This document shows, piece after piece, positions 41,723 to 50,568 of a DNA stretch of 51,869 nt. A model generated the notes under the pieces. It ran no database searches, was not told the origin of the DNA, and saw only the letters and a program-made list of their open reading frames with translations. This stretch comes from Reyranella sp. GTDB lineage: Bacteria > Pseudomonadota > Alphaproteobacteria > Reyranellales > Reyranellaceae. Positions within the stretch are counted from its first letter, which is position 1. Each line of letters starts with the position of its first letter. The translations under genes were made by a program, and so were the position numbers. The stretch covers positions 1 to 51,869 of the forward strand of contig NZ_JAFKJN010000041.1 in NCBI RefSeq assembly GCF_017305915.1, given 5' to 3'.

Positions 41723-43216
41723 TCAGCGCGCCTTGAAGTTGAACTCCGCGCCCGAGCGGATGCCGGCCGGCCAGCGCGCCGTCACCGTCTTCAGCTTGGT
41801 GTAGAAGCGCACGCCTTCCATGCCGTAGATGCCGTGGTCGCCGAACACCGAGGCTTTCCAGCCGCCGAAGCTGTGATAGGCGACCGGCACCGGGATCGGC
41901 ACGTTGATGCCGACCATGCCGATCCTGACGTTGCTGGCGAAGGCGCGCGCGGCGTCGCCGTCGCGGGTGAAGATCGCCGTGCCGTTGCCGTAGGCGTGGT
42001 CGTTCACCAGCTTGATCGCGTCGTCGAAGTTCTTGCTGCGCACGACGGAGAGCACCGGCCCGAAAATCTCGTCCTTGTAGATCGTCATGTCGGGCTTCAC
42101 CTCGTCGAACAGGCAGCCGCCCATGAAGTTGCCCTGTTCGTATCCCTGCAACTTCAAGCCGCGACCGTCGACCACCAGCTTGGCGCCTTCCTTCACGCCC
42201 TGGTCGACATAGCCCATCACCTTGTCCCGGTGCTGGCGGGTCACCAGCGGCCCCATCTCCGACTGCGGGTCGAGGCCGGGCCCGACCTTCAGCGCCTGCA
42301 CGCGCGGCGCCAGCTTCTGCACCAGCTTGTCGGCGACATCGCCGACCGCGACCGCGACCGAGATCGCCATGCAGCGCTCGCCGGCGGCGCCGTAGGCGGC
42401 GCCCATCAGCGCGTCGGTCGCCTGGTCGAGGTCGGCGTCGGGCATCACCACCATGTGGTTCTTGGCGCCGCACAGCGCCTGCACGCGCTTATTCATCGCC
42501 GTGCCGGTGTGATAGACGTACTCGCCGATCGCCGTCGAGCCGACGAACGAGATCGCCGGTACGTCGGGGTGCTTCAAGAGCGCATCGACCGCGACCTTGT
42601 CGCCGTTCACCACCTGGAAGATGCCCGCCGGTGCGCCCGCCTGCTGGTAGAGCTCGGCCAGCAGCATCGGCGCCGACGGGTCCTTCTCCGACGGCTTCAG
42701 GATGAAGGCGTTGCCGGTCGCCACCGCCATCGCGCCCATCCAGCACGGTATCATGATCGGGAAGTTGAACGGCGTGATGCCGGCCACGACGCCGAGCGGC
42801 TGGCGGATCGACCAGGTGTCCATGTCGGTCGCGACTTGCTCGGTGAAGTCGCCCTTCATGTGATGGGCGATCGAGCAGGCGAACTCGACGACCTCGAGGC
42901 CGCGCCCGACCTCGCCCTTGGCGTCGTCGAAGGTCTTGCCGTGCTCGAGCGAGAGATGGCGCGCCAGGTCGTCGGCGTGCTTCTCGATCAGGTTCTTGAG
43001 GTTGAACATGACGCGCTGGCGGCGCAGCGGCGGCAGGGCGCCCCAGGCAGCTTGCGCCTTCTTCGCGACCTGCACCGCCTGGTCGACCTCCTCGACCGAG
43101 GCGAAGGCGACCTTGGCGGTGACCTCGCCGGTCGCCGGGTTGGTGACGTCGCCGGTGCGGCCGCTGTTGCCCGCCATAGCCTTGTTGTCGATGTAGTGCC
43201 CGATGTTCGCGACCAT
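41723..43216 (-). CDS. mmsA: Methylmalonate-semialdehyde dehydrogenase (acylating), MmsA
   Basis: This 497-residue CoA-dependent dehydrogenase converts methylmalonate or malonate semialdehyde to propionyl- or acetyl-CoA. Family stretches include VTNPATGEVTAKVAFASVEE, ITPFNFPIMIPCWMGAMAVA, FVGSTAIGEYVY, and the catalytic cysteine in GAAGERCMAISVAV. The general-base glutamate of other ALDHs is missing, as is typical of MmsA. I chose ATG 43216 because GGAGGA is 5 bases upstream. A longer frame exists but has no start support. It probably serves valine, beta-alanine or inositol breakdown. Confidence 0.95.
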   Translation of the reverse strand: MVANIGHYIDNKAMAGNSGRTGDVTNPATGEVTAKVAFASVEEVDQAVQVAKKAQAAWGALPPLRRQRVMFNLKNLIEKHADDLARHLSLEHGKTFDDAKGEVGRGLEVVEFACSIAHHMKGDFTEQVATDMDTWSIRQPLGVVAGITPFNFPIMIPCWMGAMAVATGNAFILKPSEKDPSAPMLLAELYQQAGAPAGIFQVVNGDKVAVDALLKHPDVPAISFVGSTAIGEYVYHTGTAMNKRVQALCGAKNHMVVMPDADLDQATDALMGAAYGAAGERCMAISVAVAVGDVADKLVQKLAPRVQALKVGPGLDPQSEMGPLVTRQHRDKVMGYVDQGVKEGAKLVVDGRGLKLQGYEQGNFMGGCLFDEVKPDMTIYKDEIFGPVLSVVRSKNFDDAIKLVNDHAYGNGTAIFTRDGDAARAFASNVRIGMVGINVPIPVPVAYHSFGGWKASVFGDHGIYGMEGVRFYTKLKTVTARWPAGIRSGAEFNFKAR

Positions 43217-43248
43217 GTGTTCCTCCGATTGGCCGCGTTTTAGCACTC

Positions 43249-43536
43249 TCAAGGCGTCTTCGGCAGTTCCCTGATCTCGACCGTTCCGCCGTTTTCGTAC
43301 ACCGGATTGCCGGCGAGCAGCTTGCGGGCCTCGGCCAGGTTCGCGACCTCGACGCGGATGAATCCCACAATGTGTTCGGTGACTTTCGGCGGCCGGCCCG
43401 GCTTGCGGATGCAGACACCCGGCCCGATGGCGCTGCCGCCCCGGAACTTCCCGGCGCGCTGCAGCCTCTCCAGATAGGGGCCCCAGTCGCCGTCGTCGAT
43501 CGAATCGTCGTGCATGAAAAGGAGGTAGTCCGGCAT
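43249..43536 (-). CDS. YCII-related protein
   Basis: This 95-residue protein starts MPDYLLFMHDDSIDDGDW and has the YCII core: VTEHIVGFIRVEVANLAEARKLLAG and a nearby hydrophobic strand NPVYENGGTVEIREL. YCII proteins are small ferredoxin-like folds of unclear function, often next to sigma factors. Here it lies between mmsA and a protease fragment, and no sigma factor is present. A ribosome-binding site can be read as AAGGCCATG-near sequence but is weak. Confidence 0.8.
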   Translation of the reverse strand: MPDYLLFMHDDSIDDGDWGPYLERLQRAGKFRGGSAIGPGVCIRKPGRPPKVTEHIVGFIRVEVANLAEARKLLAGNPVYENGGTVEIRELPKTP

Positions 43537-43544
43537 GGCCTTCC

Positions 43545-43772
43545 TCAGCCCCTGTACTCGATGAAGGCGGCGAAAGCGCGCGCCCGGTCGGCGATGTCGG
43601 GGCCCGGGAGGTCGCTCCCGCCCGTCGCCATCTCGGCCGTGACGCCCTGCGCGTCGAGGAACGTCCGGGCGACGTCGGCCTTGATCGCAAAGTTCACGTT
43701 CTGCGCGCCCTGGCCGGCCCGTCCCCCGAGCCGCGACGAGACGACGCCCATCCCGCCACCGTCAGCATCCTG
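43545..43772 (-). pseudogene. C-terminal remnant of a trypsin-like serine protease
   Basis: The minus-strand frame ending at 43545 reads GMGVVSSRLGGRAGQGAQNV, NFAIKADVARTFLDAQGVTA and ends IADRARAFAAFIEYRG. It aligns with the C-terminus of the lipoprotein protease at 45992-47020 (VVGVTSSSLDERAAIRRSGA, NVNFAIKTEVVRTFLATTGV, RARGFTVRIECKG). The catalytic domain upstream is gone. It is thus a broken paralog and probably not expressed. Confidence 0.75.
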
Positions 43773-43926
43773 CCGAACTGCATGTCCCTCATTACTCCCA
43801 CCGCAGCTACTGTGCACGTGTAAGCGGAATCGTTCAACCTATCATAGATTGTATTATCGCAAACCACTTCTCGATATTTGGTGCTGGCCGTCGCGTCGGT
43901 TGGGATCCGCCCGGCGGATTTTAAAA
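43773..43926. other. AT-richer gap with a hairpin after the thioesterase
   Basis: No gene is seen. The stretch is noticeably AT-richer than its surroundings, which suggests foreign or decayed DNA. A stem ATCCGCC (43905-43911) / GGCGGAT (43913-43919) lies 7 bases downstream of the thioesterase stop on the minus strand and may help end its transcript. Confidence 0.5.
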
Positions 43927-44295
43927 TCAACCCTTGCGTTGAACGGGTACGATGGCGCGACGGTGAGTGCCTTCGCCGACCTTCTTGTCCTCGTCGTGCG
44001 CTTCGACCTTGAAGCGGAGCTTGCGGCCATCCACCTCGAGCAGCTCGGCGCGCACCGTCACCTTCTTGCCTTTCGGCGTGGCGCCGAAGTGCTTGACGTT
44101 CACCTCGAAGCCCACGGTGGTGTGCCCTTCGGGGAGATGCGACTGCACGGCCTCGATGCCGGCACGCTCCATCAGGCCGATCATCGATGGCGTGGACAGC
44201 ACGCCGTCGCCGCCCATGTGCCTGACCACCAGCTTGTCATCGACTGTCGTGACGATCTCCGCCTTGAGCCCTGGTGTCAGGTCGTTCGTCGGCAT
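43927..44295 (-). CDS. Hotdog-fold thioesterase, FlK-like
   Basis: This 122-residue protein has the fluoroacetyl-CoA thioesterase (FlK) pattern: LSTPSMIGLMERAGIEAVQS, HLPEGHTTVGFEVNVKHFGA, and VDGRKLRFKVEAHDEDKKVG. Thr35, Glu43 and His69 have the same spacing (8 and 26) as the catalytic Thr, Glu and His of FlK as I recall it. It would hydrolyse a short acyl-CoA; fluoroacetyl-CoA itself is not implied. It lies 27 bases downstream of the SDR gene and is probably co-transcribed. Confidence 0.82.
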   Translation of the reverse strand: MPTNDLTPGLKAEIVTTVDDKLVVRHMGGDGVLSTPSMIGLMERAGIEAVQSHLPEGHTTVGFEVNVKHFGATPKGKKVTVRAELLEVDGRKLRFKVEAHDEDKKVGEGTHRRAIVPVQRKG

Positions 44296-44322
44296 GTGTT
44301 TCTCTCCCGGGTTGGTGGCTGA

Positions 44323-45069
44323 CTAGTACATCACGTCTCCACCATTGGGCGACAGGGTGGCACCGACATAAAATCCGCCGTCCGGACCGGCCAGCAACAG
44401 CGCGGTCGCGGCGATTTCCTCCGGCCGGCCGAAACGGCCCACCGGCAGCGCATCGATGAAGGCCTGACGATCCCCGGGCGTCATGGTCGCCGTCAGATCG
44501 GTGACGATCGGGCCAGGCGCGATGGCATTGACGCGAACGCCTTTCGGCGTCGCTTCCCATGCCAGCGCGCGCGTGAATCCCATTATCGCGGCCTTGGCGG
44601 CGGAGTAGGGCGCCGAATTGACCGCGCCCTTCAAGCCGCGCTGCGAGGCGACGTTGATGATGCAGCCCTGCCCACGGGCCGCCATCGCCGGGTAGACCGC
44701 CTGTGCCATGAAGAACGTGCCCTTCAGGTGCACGGAGATGATCCGGTCGAACTCCTCCTCGGTATAGGCTTCGAAGGGTTTGCGAATGTTCATGCCGGCG
44801 TTGTTGAACAGGATGTCGACCGGTCCGAGTTCCCGCGCCGCCTGCTCAGCGAAGACCCGCGCGGACGCGATATCGGCGACATCGACCGAGCGATGCAGGG
44901 CGCGCCGGCCGAGGGCGCGGATCTCGCCAGCGGTCTGGTCAGCCTTGGCATCGTCATTCAGATGGCAAAAGGCGACATCCGCACCCTCGGCGGCGAAGGC
45001 GAGCGCCGTGGCGCGGCCGATCCCGCGCGAGCCGCCGGTGATCAGAGCGATTTTTCCCGCGAGCTTCAT
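44323..45069 (-). CDS. Short-chain dehydrogenase/reductase (FabG-like)
   Basis: This 248-residue protein has the SDR cofactor motif ITGGSRGIGRATALAFAAEG at residues 10-29, an NNAG motif, the Ser in INVASQRG, and the YSAAKAAIMGF catalytic Tyr-Lys pair. The C-terminus LSPNGGDVMY is typical of FabG-like enzymes. I chose ATG 45069 because GGGGAGGAAG precedes it. It pairs with the FlK-like thioesterase on the same strand, so acyl-CoA chemistry is possible. It is divergent from an alpha/beta hydrolase. Confidence 0.9.
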   Translation of the reverse strand: MKLAGKIALITGGSRGIGRATALAFAAEGADVAFCHLNDDAKADQTAGEIRALGRRALHRSVDVADIASARVFAEQAARELGPVDILFNNAGMNIRKPFEAYTEEEFDRIISVHLKGTFFMAQAVYPAMAARGQGCIINVASQRGLKGAVNSAPYSAAKAAIMGFTRALAWEATPKGVRVNAIAPGPIVTDLTATMTPGDRQAFIDALPVGRFGRPEEIAATALLLAGPDGGFYVGATLSPNGGDVMY

Positions 45070-45141
45070 GCTGCTCTTCCTCCCCAGTCCGAACCCCACA
45101 ACAGGCTTGCACGGCAGGCGATAGTCGTGTTGCGTCCGGCG

Positions 45142-45987
45142 ATGCCGAACGACAGCGACAGGGTATTCCTCGACTACACGAAGGAACAGCTCGATCAGGC
45201 CTACGACCAGCTCGTCTGGGCGCCGCATCGCGATGCCATCCAGGCCGAGATCCGCAAGGACTGCGAGGCTGTCCGCAAGGCGATGCCGTCGCGCACCGAG
45301 CGCTACGGCAGGAGCGAAATGCAGCTGCTCGACATCTTCGCGCCCAAGGGAGCGTCGAAGGTACCAGTGCTGGTCTATTTGCACGGCGGCGCCTGGCTGC
45401 GCGGCTCGCGCCTCGACGTCGCCTACCCGGCGCCAGCGGTTGTCGGCAAGGGCGCGGCGCTGGTGGTCGCCGACTTCGACAATGTCGCCACGGTGCCGCT
45501 GCCGGCGATGATCGCGCAGTGCCGCGAGGCCGTGGCGTGGACGGCGCGCAACGCGGCGAGCTTCGGCGGCGACCCCGACCGCATCTATCTCGCGGGCCAT
45601 TCCTCCGGCGCGCATCTGGCGAGCTGCGTGCTGCTCGGCAACGACACGGTCAAGGGCGCGCTGCTGATCAGCGGCATGTACGACCTGCACGCGCCGCTGC
45701 TGTCGGCGCGCAGCAAGTACGTGAAGATCACGCCCGAGGAGCTGGATGCCGCCAGCGCCATGCGCCATCTCGGCCGCATCCGCTGCCCGGTCGCCGTCGC
45801 CTGGTCGGTCGGCGACAGCCCGGAGTTCCGCCGCCACGGGCAGGTGTTCGCTGCGGCGCTGGAAGGTATGGGCCGGCTGGCCAGCCGCACCGAGGTCTTC
45901 TCGCCCAACCACTTCGAGGAACCGCGCCAGCTCGCCGACCCGAACAGCGCGCTCGGCCGCGCGCTGTTCTCGCTGATGGGACTGTAG
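45142..45987 (+). CDS. Alpha/beta hydrolase (arylformamidase/esterase-like)
   Basis: This 281-residue enzyme has the oxyanion motif VYLHGGAWLRGSR, the nucleophile elbow AGHSSGAHLASCV, an Asp in the VGDSPEF region and a His near NHFEE. It resembles kynurenine formamidase and carboxylesterases of the HGGAW group. I chose ATG 45142; a GTG 15 bases upstream is also possible. It is divergent from the SDR and ends 4 bases before the protease stop on the other strand. Confidence 0.85.
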   Translation: MPNDSDRVFLDYTKEQLDQAYDQLVWAPHRDAIQAEIRKDCEAVRKAMPSRTERYGRSEMQLLDIFAPKGASKVPVLVYLHGGAWLRGSRLDVAYPAPAVVGKGAALVVADFDNVATVPLPAMIAQCREAVAWTARNAASFGGDPDRIYLAGHSSGAHLASCVLLGNDTVKGALLISGMYDLHAPLLSARSKYVKITPEELDAASAMRHLGRIRCPVAVAWSVGDSPEFRRHGQVFAAALEGMGRLASRTEVFSPNHFEEPRQLADPNSALGRALFSLMGL

Positions 45988-45991
45988 CGCG

Positions 45992-47020
45992 TCAGCCCTT
46001 GCATTCGATGCGGACGGTGAAGCCGCGGGCACGTTCTCCGACGTCAGCGGCGCCAAGCTCATGGCCACCGCCGGTTTCGGCCGAGACGCCGGTCGTCGCC
46101 AGGAAAGTCCTCACGACCTCGGTCTTGATGGCGAAGTTCACGTTCTGCGGAAGAGCGCCGCTCCTGCGGATGGCGGCACGCTCGTCGAGCGAGGAGGATG
46201 TGACACCAACCACGGCTCCGGTCATGTCCATCAACGGGCCACCGCTGTTGCCGGGTTGGATCGGCACGGAAATCTGGAGGAAGCGGGTATCGTCGCGCAG
46301 GCCGGCGAGCGCACTTACCGTCCCTGTCGTGAGCACGCCGGTCGTCGTCACCATGTTCGGAATTGGAAACCCGAACGCCACGACCGCCTCGCCGGGACGC
46401 ACCGGCCGATTGCCGCGCAGCGTCGCGATCGCCGCGGGCGCGGAGGCGGTTTGTAAGAGCGCCAGATCGTTCTGCTTGTCAGTCGAGACGATGATGGCCG
46501 GCGCGGAGACCCCGCCCGCCCGATGGACGGTCAAGCTCCCGCAGCTGTCGACAACATGGGCATTCGTGAGAACGTGGCCCTGTCGGGTGACGTAAAATCC
46601 GGTGCCGCTTCCGCTCTTCGGTCCGCCGGCAGCCGGTCCGGCTTGGCCGGGGCCGGCGGCAATGTACGCGGCGCCTTGTTCGTCGCTCATGCCGTAGTAG
46701 AAGCGCACGGTCCCGCCGGTATTGAGCGTGCCGAAACCGTAGCCGACGCCCGCCCGCAATGAACGAAACTGCAAGGCGGCCTGACGGCCGTCGTTGCACG
46801 ACAGGATGGCGGTGCCGTTGCGGGAGCCGTGAAAGGCGAAGTCGCCGACACATTTGGTGCCGGCGTCGCTTTGCATCTCCATGTAGCCGGTGCCGTCGCC
46901 ATAGCCGGTCGATTTTCCCCTGAAGGTTTCGCTTCCCACGAGGCCGACGACATCGACGGTGACCGAGCAGCCGGCCACCGCAAGTCCAGCGACCAGAACG
47001 CCCCAGCTTGCCCGGTTCAT
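45992..47020 (-). CDS. Lipoprotein trypsin-like serine protease (DegP/HtrA-like core)
   Basis: This 342-residue protein has a lipoprotein signal (LAVAGC, Cys18), so it is probably anchored to the outer membrane or periplasmic face. An N-terminal region with its own cysteines precedes the protease domain. The catalytic triad is visible as His in LTNAHVVDSC, Asp in KQNDLALL, and Ser in QPGNSGGPL. No PDZ domain follows. I chose ATG 47020 because the signal begins there. A truncated paralog lies at 43545-43772. Confidence 0.88.
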   Translation of the reverse strand: MNRASWGVLVAGLAVAGCSVTVDVVGLVGSETFRGKSTGYGDGTGYMEMQSDAGTKCVGDFAFHGSRNGTAILSCNDGRQAALQFRSLRAGVGYGFGTLNTGGTVRFYYGMSDEQGAAYIAAGPGQAGPAAGGPKSGSGTGFYVTRQGHVLTNAHVVDSCGSLTVHRAGGVSAPAIIVSTDKQNDLALLQTASAPAAIATLRGNRPVRPGEAVVAFGFPIPNMVTTTGVLTTGTVSALAGLRDDTRFLQISVPIQPGNSGGPLMDMTGAVVGVTSSSLDERAAIRRSGALPQNVNFAIKTEVVRTFLATTGVSAETGGGHELGAADVGERARGFTVRIECKG

Positions 47021-47095
47021 CTGCAACCTATGATTGGTCTCCCAAAATCCAACTTTGACGGAGCGCGAGCCATCGATCAAGCGGTGCCGTGCCGC

Positions 47096-48292
47096 TCATG
47101 GCTGGGAGAGCAGTCGGGCGAGCGTCCTGTCGTAGCGTCCCGCGATTCGATCGCGATCGCGATGGCGCCCACGGTCGACCAGCCGCACGCCGCCGCGTTC
47201 GACCGAGATAATGGCATCGTTGTCGGCGGTGAACAGCCAGTGGTCGAGCATCGCGTCGCCGCGATGGCTGCTGTCGTTGAGCACGACGATGCTCTCGTCG
47301 CTCGCGCCGACGGCCTGCGCGCCGCCCGCGAGCGCCGCCTCGAACAGGCGGCGGCCGGTTGATCGGCCCGCATCGCCCAGCACGTTGCGCTGGCGGTGGA
47401 CCAGGCGCTGGCCGTATTCGAGGGTGCGCAACTCGTCGGCGACGGAGATGCGCACGTTGGAATCCGAGCCGACGCCGAAGCGGCCGTCCTTGCCGAGGAA
47501 GTCGGGCACGTCGAACAGGCCGTCGCCGAGATTGGCCTCGGTGATCGGGCAGAGGCCGACGACCGCCTTCGACTTCGCGATGCGCGTACGTTCGCCGGCA
47601 TCGGCGTGGGTGGCATGGACGAGGCACCAGTGCGCGTCGACCGGCACGGTATCCATCAAGAGGTCGATCGGGCGGCGGCCATGGGCGGCGAGGCAATCCT
47701 CGACCTCGCGCGTCTGCTCGCCGACATGGATGTGCGCCGGCTGGCCGCGCCAGGTTTCGGCCGCCCATTTGAGGTCGTCGAGCGTCACCGCCCGCAGCGA
47801 ATGGGGCGCGATGCCGATACGCCCGCCCGGCACCTTGGTTTCCATGATCCGGGCGTAGAATTCGCGGTCGTTGAGGAAGCGGCGCTGGCCGGGTGTCGCG
47901 GGCCTTCCGCCGAAGCCGCTCTGGCGATAGAGCACCGGCAGCAGGGTCAGGCCGATACCGACCTCGGCCGCGGCGGCAACGATGCGCTGCGACATCTCGG
48001 CGACATTGTCGTAGGGCCGGCCGTCGGGCTGGTGATGCAGGTAGTGGAACTCGGCGACCCAGGTGAAGCCCGCCTCGAGCATCTCCATGTAGGCCTGGGC
48101 GGCGATCGCCTCGAGGTCGTCCGGCCCGAGCCGCTCGACGAAGCGATACATCTGCTCGCGCCAGGTCCAGAAAGAATCGCTTCCGCTGCCGCGGCGCTCC
48201 GTCAACCCTGCCATGGCCCGCTGGAAGGCGTGGCTGTGCAGGTTGGGCAGGCCCGGAATGCGGCTGGTTTCGAGCGGCGATTTACTGGTCAC
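47096..48292 (-). CDS. hutF: HutF-like formimidoylglutamate deiminase, N-terminally short
   Basis: This 398-residue metal-dependent amidohydrolase matches HutF, which deiminates N-formimino-glutamate in histidine breakdown. The metal motif is NLHSHAF (His19 and His21). Further ligands are His189 in HIHVGEQ, the VHATH segment near 226, and Asp277 in GVGSDSNV. Typical HutF proteins have about 450 residues with a beta-sandwich made partly by the first ~55, which are missing here; the metal motif comes at residue 19. The C-terminal sandwich part also looks shorter. The start GTG 48292 is the only plausible one. No other hut gene is visible nearby. Confidence 0.82.
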   Translation of the reverse strand: MTSKSPLETSRIPGLPNLHSHAFQRAMAGLTERRGSGSDSFWTWREQMYRFVERLGPDDLEAIAAQAYMEMLEAGFTWVAEFHYLHHQPDGRPYDNVAEMSQRIVAAAAEVGIGLTLLPVLYRQSGFGGRPATPGQRRFLNDREFYARIMETKVPGGRIGIAPHSLRAVTLDDLKWAAETWRGQPAHIHVGEQTREVEDCLAAHGRRPIDLLMDTVPVDAHWCLVHATHADAGERTRIAKSKAVVGLCPITEANLGDGLFDVPDFLGKDGRFGVGSDSNVRISVADELRTLEYGQRLVHRQRNVLGDAGRSTGRRLFEAALAGGAQAVGASDESIVVLNDSSHRGDAMLDHWLFTADNDAIISVERGGVRLVDRGRHRDRDRIAGRYDRTLARLLSQP

Positions 48293-48340
48293 GCCGAGGC
48301 TTGTACGGTATCGGGCAACGACTGTTGAGGGGGTTTTCAC

Positions 48341-49369
48341 ATGAAGTTCTACGGCTTTGCCGCCGCGGTGGCATGCCTGGTCGCGACGCCTGCGGGTGCG
48401 CAGCAGCTGGCGCCCAGCCCGACGCTCGACGCCGTCAAGGCACGCGGCAACATCGAATGCGGCGTGCATCTCGGCCTGCCGGGCTTCTCCTTCGCCAACG
48501 ACAAGGGCGAGTGGACCGGCCTCGACGTCGACTACTGCAAGTCGCTGGCCGCCGCCGTGCTGGGCGACGCGACCAAGGTCAAGTACACGCCGACCTCGGT
48601 GCAGCAGCGCTGGCCGATCCTGCAGTCGGGTCAGGTCGACCTGCTGGCGCGCAACACCACCATCACCTTCTCGCGCAACGCCACGCTCGGCGTGAACTTC
48701 CAGGGCATCAACTTCTACGAGGGCCAGACCTTCGTGGTGCGCACCAAGGCCAAGGTCGCCAAGGTCGCCGACCTCGCCGACGCCACGATCTGCGTCGCCG
48801 CCGGCTCGACCGAGGAGAAGACCGCGGCCGACTGGTTCCGCGAGCGCAACCTCAAGGTCACGATCATCAATTTCCAGAAGAACGACGATGCGATCTCGGC
48901 CTACGACCAGGGCCGCTGCGACGCCTACACCGCGGGCCTCGGCGCGCTGGCCGGCCAGCGCATCAAGTTCAAGGATCCCGCCGAGCACCAGATCCTGACC
49001 GAGATCATCTCCAACGACCCGCAGGGCCCGACCACGCGCTGGGGCGACGAGCGCTGGCAGCTCATCGTGCGCTGGGTGCTGAACGCGCAGATCGCCGCCG
49101 AGGCGCTCGGCATCACCTCGAAGAACGTCGACGAGATGAAGGCCAAGTCGACCAACACCGAGGTCCGCCGCCTGCTCGGCGTCGAAGGCAAGTTCGGCGA
49201 CATGATGGGGATCGGCAACGACTGGGCCTACAACATCGTCAAGCAGGTCGGGAACTACGGCGAGAGCTACGAGCGCACCGTCGGCATGGCCTCGCCGCTC
49301 AAGCTGAAGCGCGGCAGCAACGAGCTGTGGACCAAGGGCGGTCTGCTGTTCACGCCGCCGTTCCAGTGA
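48341..49369 (+). CDS. aapJ: General L-amino acid ABC transporter binding protein (AapJ/BztA-like)
   Basis: This is a 342-residue periplasmic binding protein with a signal peptide (residues 1-20, ending TPAGA). The SBP_bac_3 core begins TLDAVKARGNIECGVHLGLP and contains WTGLDVDYCKSLAAAVLGD, PTSVQQRWPILQSGQVDLLA. This matches AapJ/BztA, which bind many amino acids, most strongly glutamate/aspartate/glutamine. It is followed by two permeases in a plus-strand operon. A hairpin after its stop probably stabilises its mRNA, as is common for binding-protein genes. Confidence 0.93.
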   Translation: MKFYGFAAAVACLVATPAGAQQLAPSPTLDAVKARGNIECGVHLGLPGFSFANDKGEWTGLDVDYCKSLAAAVLGDATKVKYTPTSVQQRWPILQSGQVDLLARNTTITFSRNATLGVNFQGINFYEGQTFVVRTKAKVAKVADLADATICVAAGSTEEKTAADWFRERNLKVTIINFQKNDDAISAYDQGRCDAYTAGLGALAGQRIKFKDPAEHQILTEIISNDPQGPTTRWGDERWQLIVRWVLNAQIAAEALGITSKNVDEMKAKSTNTEVRRLLGVEGKFGDMMGIGNDWAYNIVKQVGNYGESYERTVGMASPLKLKRGSNELWTKGGLLFTPPFQ

Positions 49370-49379
49370 CCTTCATATT

Positions 49380-49404
49380 CCTCCCCGCGCTGCGCGCAGG
49401 GAGG
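49380..49404 (+). promoter_or_regulatory. Intercistronic hairpin after aapJ
   Basis: The outer arms CCTCCC (49380-49385) and GGGAGG (49399-49404) enclose a GCGC / GCGC inner stem. The hairpin lies between the aapJ stop and the aapQ start. In ABC operons such hairpins often raise the level of the binding-protein message over the permeases. The element resembles the stem at 40295-40316. Confidence 0.5.
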
Positions 49405-49416
49405 AGAGTGATTTCT

Positions 49417-50568
49417 ATGGCGTTCCTCCGCGACCGCAAGGTCCGCGACGTCCTGTGGCAGGCCGCGGGGGCGATCGTCCTGGTCGCCCTCGTCTGGTTC
49501 TTCGTGCGCAACGCCTCGGAGAACATGGTCAAGGCGGGCATCGCCTCGGGCTTCCGCTTCCTGTGGCGCGACAGCGGCATCGAGGTGCCGTTCAACCTCA
49601 CCGGCTACAAGCCCAGCGACACCATCCTGGCGCTGCTGTGGACCGGCATCGTCAACACGCTGCTGGTGTCGGCGGTCTCGATCATGGTGGCAACGGTGAT
49701 CGGCTTCACCGTCGGTCTGCTGCGGCTGTCGCGCAACTGGCTGCTGTCGACCCTCGCGGGCGCCTATGTCGAGTTCGTACGCAACATCCCGCTGCTGTTC
49801 TTCGTGCTGTTTTGGTACTTCGGCGTGCTCGCCGCGCTGCCGACGCCGCGCGAGAGCCTGAACTTTCTCGACGTCGCCTTCCTGAACCGCCGCGGGCTCT
49901 CGATCCCGACGCCTAACGACGCCACCGGGCTGCGGCTGGCGCTGCTGGCGATCGCGGTCCTGATCGCCGGCCAATGGGGCCTCGCGCGCTGGGCGCGGGC
50001 GCGCCAGGCGCGCACCGGCCGCGACTTCCCGACCTGGGCCGTGGGCTTCGTGACCTGTGGCCTGCTGCCCATCCTGGCCCTGGTCGCCGGCGGCGCGGCC
50101 ACCAGCTGGGACGTGCCGACGCTGCGCGGCTTCAACTATCGCGGCGGCTTCGTGCTGGCGCCGGAGTTCGTGGCGCTGTTCGCGGCGCTCTCGACCTACA
50201 CCGCGGGCTTCATCGCAGAGGCGGTGAGGGGCGGCATCCTGTCGGTGCGGCAGGGCCAGATCGACGCCGCCCGCGCGCTCGGCCTCGCGCCCGGCCGCAT
50301 CGTGCGGCTGGTGGTGATCCCGCAGGCGATGCCGGTGATCATCCCGCCGCTCACCAGCCAGTACCTCAACCTGATCAAGAACTCCTCGTTCGGCGCGGCG
50401 ATCGCCTATCCCGAGATCGTCGCGGTGTTCATGGGCTCGGCGCTGGTCTCGACCGGCCAGTCGATCGAGATCATCGCGATTACGCTCGCGATCTACTTGA
50501 CGCTCAGCCTCGCCGTGTCGGCGTTCATGAACTGGTACAACACGCGCCACCGGCTGGTGACGCGATGA
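49417..50568 (+). CDS. aapQ: Amino acid ABC transporter permease AapQ-like
   Basis: This 383-residue inner-membrane permease has an N-terminal extension and about 8 hydrophobic segments. The HisM/GlnP signature is YVEFVRNIPLLFFVLFWYFG, and the EAA loop is ALGLAPGRIVRLVVIPQAMP, which contacts the ATPase. It pairs with AapM. I chose ATG 49417; GTG 49408 with GGAGGA upstream is also possible. Its stop overlaps the aapM start. Confidence 0.93.
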   Translation: MAFLRDRKVRDVLWQAAGAIVLVALVWFFVRNASENMVKAGIASGFRFLWRDSGIEVPFNLTGYKPSDTILALLWTGIVNTLLVSAVSIMVATVIGFTVGLLRLSRNWLLSTLAGAYVEFVRNIPLLFFVLFWYFGVLAALPTPRESLNFLDVAFLNRRGLSIPTPNDATGLRLALLAIAVLIAGQWGLARWARARQARTGRDFPTWAVGFVTCGLLPILALVAGGAATSWDVPTLRGFNYRGGFVLAPEFVALFAALSTYTAGFIAEAVRGGILSVRQGQIDAARALGLAPGRIVRLVVIPQAMPVIIPPLTSQYLNLIKNSSFGAAIAYPEIVAVFMGSALVSTGQSIEIIAITLAIYLTLSLAVSAFMNWYNTRHRLVTR

